NCBI GenBank assembly: GCA_000697335.1
Contig: JNEM01013783.1
Span: 1 to 12,622 of the forward strand
Direction of reading: 5' to 3'
Length of the DNA stretch: 12,622 nt
From: Conidiobolus incongruus B7586
Lineage: Eukaryota; Entomophthoromycota; Entomophthoromycetes; Entomophthorales; Conidiobolaceae
Position 1 is the stretch's first letter; the number at the start of each line of letters is the position of its first letter. A program made the position numbers and the translations under genes. Below the pieces are notes generated by a model. That model did not search any database. It was given only the letters and a program-made list of their open reading frames with translations, and had not been told where the DNA came from. Shown piece after piece: positions 9,221 through 12,622 of the stretch.

Positions 9221-11110
9221 TTAAAATCTTGGATTCAATTGTATTTTCAAATCTTGTAGCCTAATAAATCCATTAGGTGTTAATCTAACACGATGATAGT
9301 CAGGATTGTTATTAGTCATAACCAATTCGAATTTTTGCAAAATCATAGCAATTGCGACACGTTGTTCCATCATTGAAAATGTGGCTCCAATACCTATACA
9401 ATATAAAAGTTAATATCTATACTACACTTTATAAGGATTCTTAGATGTACATGATCTAGCGCCAGTAAGAAAAGGGTGCCAATTACGACTTTGTTCATTG
9501 GATAAATCAGCGAATCTTTCGGGATCAAATTTGTTTGGTTCAGGGAAGAATGATGAATTGTGATGAGTTCCCCATAAATGCAGATAGATATGTGAGCCTT
9601 TTGGTACTACGATGCCATTGGAGAGAGTATGACTTTCCGAAACAACTCGATGCATCATTGTAGCAGTTGACATAATCCTCATAGATTCTTTATTTACCAT
9701 ATCCATATATGGAATTTGCTTTAACTGTTCAATGGTTGGTACAGTGAGTTCTTTGGGATAATTCAAAGCTTCTATAATCTGAGTTCTAAGTTTTTGTTGA
9801 ATTTCCTATTTTTAAGAATTAATCAATAGTCTTATAAGATATGAAGTAAGAATCTTACAGGATAACGTGCTAAATAGTATAATGTGGCGGTCAATGTGTT
9901 CGAAGTGGTATCATGGCCTGCCAAGATAAAAGTTTTTACATTATCCTATATATACATACATATATCAGTTGATTATCAAATATTTATGAAACATAAATTA
10001 CTCTAATTTCTTCGGATGTAAGCTTTTCGCCCTCCTCCATATTGTTTGATTCAATTAAAGCATCAAGTAAATTATCTTTATGTTTAAATTGAGAATCCAG
10101 AGCCTTTTGCTTCCTGAGCTCGATTATACCTTCAACAAAGTGATTATATTCATCAATTTTCTTGGATAAGTTAGATCTTTTCAAAAACGGTACAAATTCC
10201 AAAAATGGGAATACTTGATAAAATGTATTATTGAAAGTTTCATCTACCACATCTTTATAAAGTTTAACAATCTTCGAATTGGGCTCTGTTAAAGCCTGTA
10301 TTCATAGTTAGTTGTGTTAATTGATTTGAAATAACAATAATTTACTTTAAAATCTATCTCAAAAATTGCTTTACCAAGTACATCTAATGTCATTCTTTTA
10401 CATGAATTAATATATTAATATTCAATAAATTCAACATTGATATTTATACCTTTGAATTAAATCATTTACTTGGACATCATCAATCTGGGATTCCCAAGTG
10501 TGGATTAATTCTTTAACGCAACTTCCAAATATCTCAGTCGAAAATGGTTTATGGAAAATTGGATTCATAATTTTACGATGCCTTTTCCATTCCTAATCAC
10601 AAATATTAGTACTTACTTTACTTCCAAAAATGTATTTTACTTTTCCGTTTAAAATTCCAACTGTACTTGCGCCATTAAGTTTAAATAGGTTGATATTAAT
10701 AAATTTTGATTTTAATTGAGGTTTAATAAACTTTTCTAATAATGTATTAGTTTTGAATTCATTTTCAATATATTATATAAATACCAGGAAGAGCAGAGAT
10801 TTCTTTATTCAGTTTAGGGTCTCCCAAAATTAGAGTCCACCCTTGAATATAAAATACCTAATGAATATTTCAGAATTAAATCAATATATCTATTATATAA
10901 TAAAATTACCCTAATAAGTCCATATCGATCCAAATAAGGTTGTAAATATTTTTCCATTTTAATGTTATAAGACTCTTGAGATAGTTGGAATATAAACATT
11001 GTCCAAATTGGAGCAGATGGCACATTCTTCCATTCTTTTGGACATTGTAAAAATGTGTATAACTTGTAAAAAAAGAAAAACAACACTGATAAAGCTAAAT
11101 AAGAAATCAT
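9221..11110 (-). CDS. Cytochrome P450 monooxygenase, nine exons
   Basis: The exons, in transcription order, are 11110-10910, 10857-10785, 10735-10641, 10592-10450, 10394-10346, 10295-10002, 9945-9859, 9805-9451 and 9393-9221. They join into 489 residues, a normal P450 length. The eight introns are 52, 49, 48, 55, 50, 56, 53 and 57 nt. An N-terminal membrane helix (about 3-22) is followed by the proline-bearing hinge NVPSAP (29-34), which is typical of ER-anchored microsomal enzymes with the catalytic domain in the cytosol. Helix C has EWKRHR (124-129). Helix I has AGHDTTS (294-300), the oxygen-activating motif. Helix K has ExxR as E354-S-M-R357, then PERF (409-412). The heme loop FLTGARSCIG (426-435) carries the cysteine ligand C433. 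All hallmark residues are present, so the enzyme should work with NADPH-P450 reductase. The CYP family and substrate cannot be named from sequence alone. A hydrocarbon, lipid or xenobiotic substrate is plausible. Confidence 0.96.
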
Positions 11111-11158
11111 TTTAATTATTAGTAAATGAATGCTGAAGGTTAGTAGATTTGTATCGGA

Positions 11159-11167
11159 ATTTATATA
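11159..11167 (-). promoter_or_regulatory. Proximal TATA-like element of the P450 gene
   Basis: TATATAAAT on the minus strand ends about 49 nt before the start codon (11110). If used, the leader would be very short. Confidence 0.35.
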
Positions 11168-11194
11168 CTGAATTTTTTTTCTACGCTACAAGCA

Positions 11195-11202
11195 TATTTA
11201 TA
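11195..11202 (-). promoter_or_regulatory. Distal TATA box candidate of the P450 gene
   Basis: TATAAATA, the same octamer as before the hydrolase gene, lies 85 nt upstream of the P450 start codon. That spacing is close to the 68 nt seen in the hydrolase promoter. Of the two candidates this one is the closer match in sequence and position. Confidence 0.45.
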
Positions 11203-11648
11203 CATTTCTGACTCTAAATAGCCAAATTCAATTCACTATTTCCAGTTTCAGGGTTAAAACCGAAGTTTAATTATAAATAATGATTTTTAGAACAAATATT
11301 AATATTATTTTTTAATCTATTAATGGCAATATATCTGCTTAAAATACCATTTTAGTTTATTTTCCCAGAAAATTAAGAAAATTAAATTGAAATAAATCAT
11401 ATTCCCAAATTTTATAATTTTCTTTACTCTCTCACAACAACATTTTTTGAAAATGTAAAACGAAATTTAAATTATCCAATAGGCATCATTAAATTGCATG
11501 ATAAAATTCCCATATCAACTAATTATTCATGCTCCGAATACAATTCAATTATAAAATCATTTTACTTGTAAAAATAATAAATTTGAATCCTCACAAGAAA
11601 TATGAAATTGTTTCATTTATATTGATATAAATTCTTTTAAATATAATC
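11203..11648. other. Upstream region of the P450 gene
   Basis: No gene is visible. A CCAAT pentamer occurs at about 11477 on the plus strand, followed by agg; the same ccaatagg appears downstream of the hydrolase gene near 5745. Whether either binds a CCAAT factor is unknown. Several short A/T palindromes occur, as expected for this composition. Confidence 0.4.
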
Positions 11649-11943
11649 ATGGTTGATAAAATTGAAGGTTTCAAGTTGGTTTTTTCGAATGAACCATTAA
11701 CCTTAAAAATTTGCATATATAGTAAGTTATTCAACCAGAATATATTTTATATTAAAATCAAAAAAATTTTATTCATAAATTTATAAACATTCAGAAATGC
11801 ACATATTAAGTCTTGTCAATTAAATATTTTCATTAAAAATATGATGATATCAATGTAATTCTAAATAAATATATACAAATATAGGCTGCATTCTGGAAGG
11901 TTGTGAAATTTACCACTATGCTAATAATAAATTTTCTGTCTAA
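11649..11943 (+). CDS. Weak candidate for a tiny spliced ORF (43 residues)
   Basis: An ATG at 11649 opens a frame starting MVDKIEGFKLVFSNEPLTLK. It reaches a perfect donor, GTAAGT, at 11722. Splicing to the acceptor ATATAG at 11884 keeps a frame ending CEIYHYANNKFSV before TAA at 11941-11943. The implied intron of 163 nt is about three times longer than those of the two certain genes, which argues against it. Unspliced, the frame ends after 44 codons. No family is recognised. It may be a decayed gene start or chance. An overlapping 60-codon frame (11903-12085) begins at GTG and is AT-rich, and I do not support it. Confidence 0.15.
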
Positions 11944-12227
11944 AATTTTTAATTGTAATGAATATAATAACAAATTCCCATGTTTAAATCATTTTACTGT
12001 TGAAATATTTTATGTTTACAACAGGGTGTTAATTTCACTAATGGAAAGGAATCTTATAAAAGGGAATAGAATACTAAACAAATAGACAAAAAGATAAGTA
12101 AAATATAAAAGAAATTATAAAAATTAAGTAAATAGATTAGAGGATTTATTTCAGAAAGTTAAATAGTTTGAATATTTTTAACTCCTTAAATGGTGGCTGA
12201 TAATGCTGAATTTCTATAATATTACTC

Positions 12228-12622
12228 TGTATTTTTAATAATAGGAATTTTTTGTGATTAAAAATAAATAATTATTTTAATATATGATATAAATTTAATA
12301 GTTTCTTTTATTATTAATAACTTTTTGCTATATTTTTAACAGACTTCTAATATCTAAAAAACAATTCTTTTTATTAAAGACTGAAATTTAATATTTTACA
12401 AACTAATTAAATTTTTTTGCAAAAATTTTTTCTTATAAGCTAGTTTTTAAATTACTTAAAACAATTATAATTATATAAGTTATAATTTAAAAAATATATT
12501 AAATATATTAGTTTTTTCTAGTTATTTTTAATTAAAAATTTTTTTATAGCTTTAAATTTATATATTTTATAATTATCATATAAAATAATAAGTTTTCTCA
12601 AATTATATTAAGAAAATTAATT
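12228..12622 (+). repeat. Dispersed AT-rich repeat, copy C (cut by window end)
   Basis: The start of the repeat family recurs here in the same orientation. Evidence includes ctgaaattt at 12381 (B: 6749; A: ctgaagttt at 1486) and a 26-nt identity with copy A (12467-12492 versus 1552-1577). The words before them, such as aatatcta at 12349, match copy B. The homologous point lies 5.6 kb past copy B. The rest of the copy would lie outside the window. Confidence 0.6.

Noticed and set aside
9422-9766. A separate P450-like protein starting at 9766
   Set aside because: The apparent start is a TTG inside exon 8 of the P450 gene, and the frame's end lies within the last intron. It is part of one nine-exon gene.
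9984-10250. A separate small protein starting at 10250
   Set aside because: The apparent start is a GTG within exon 6 of the P450 gene, and the end is intron read-through.
10593-10616. A 24-nt intron as the main gene model
   Set aside because: It is too short for known fungal splicing. The 48-nt alternative matches the size of the other introns and gives the usual P450 sequence before EWKRHR.
11903-12085. A 60-codon plus-strand ORF
   Set aside because: It starts at GTG, is AT-rich with low-complexity Asn/Ile/Leu content, lacks any motif, and does not join in phase to the ATG exon upstream.
1-12622. CRISPR arrays, bacterial operons, rRNA genes
   Set aside because: No regularly spaced direct repeats, no bacterial gene packing and no rRNA-like conserved segments are present. 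Spliceosomal introns show a eukaryotic nuclear origin.

Overview
The window looks like nuclear DNA of an AT-rich, intron-bearing fungus. Two multi-exon protein genes are spliced by short introns of 48-57 nt with GT...AG ends. Several introns carry a CTAAC- or CTAAT-like branch site just before the acceptor. Very AT-rich spacers surround moderately GC-richer exons. An early-diverging fungus such as an Entomophthoromycotina (Conidiobolus-like) species would fit, but that assignment is inference from base composition, intron style and protein character, not from a database match.

Layout: 1-1310 is AT-rich spacer without a supportable gene. 1312-2545 is copy A of a long AT-rich dispersed repeat. 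2546-4109 is a somewhat GC-richer intergenic stretch with a doubtful 64-codon minus-strand ORF, several inverted repeats and the promoter of the first gene. 4110-5669 (+) is a three-exon gene for a membrane-anchored alpha/beta hydrolase of 485 residues. 5670-6570 is spacer with hairpins. 6575-7810 is repeat copy B. 7811-8700 is AT-rich spacer. 8800-9200 holds two GC-richer islands with stable-looking hairpins and no gene I can name. 9221-11110 (-) is a nine-exon cytochrome P450 gene of 489 residues. 11111-11648 is its promoter side. 11649-11943 holds a weak candidate for a tiny spliced ORF. From about 12228 to the end is repeat copy C, cut by the window edge.

The two genes point towards each other and are 3.5 kb apart. 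Each is flanked by copies of the same AT-rich repeat in the same orientation. Both products look like membrane enzymes of oxidative or lipid/xenobiotic metabolism. Nothing in the sequence shows that they act in one pathway, and fungal neighbours of this kind are often unrelated. I found no tRNA, rRNA, CRISPR array, reverse transcriptase, transposase or integrase coding region. I did not find a convincing new biological system. The least explained signals are the three-copy AT-rich repeat and the hairpin islands at 8860-9170.
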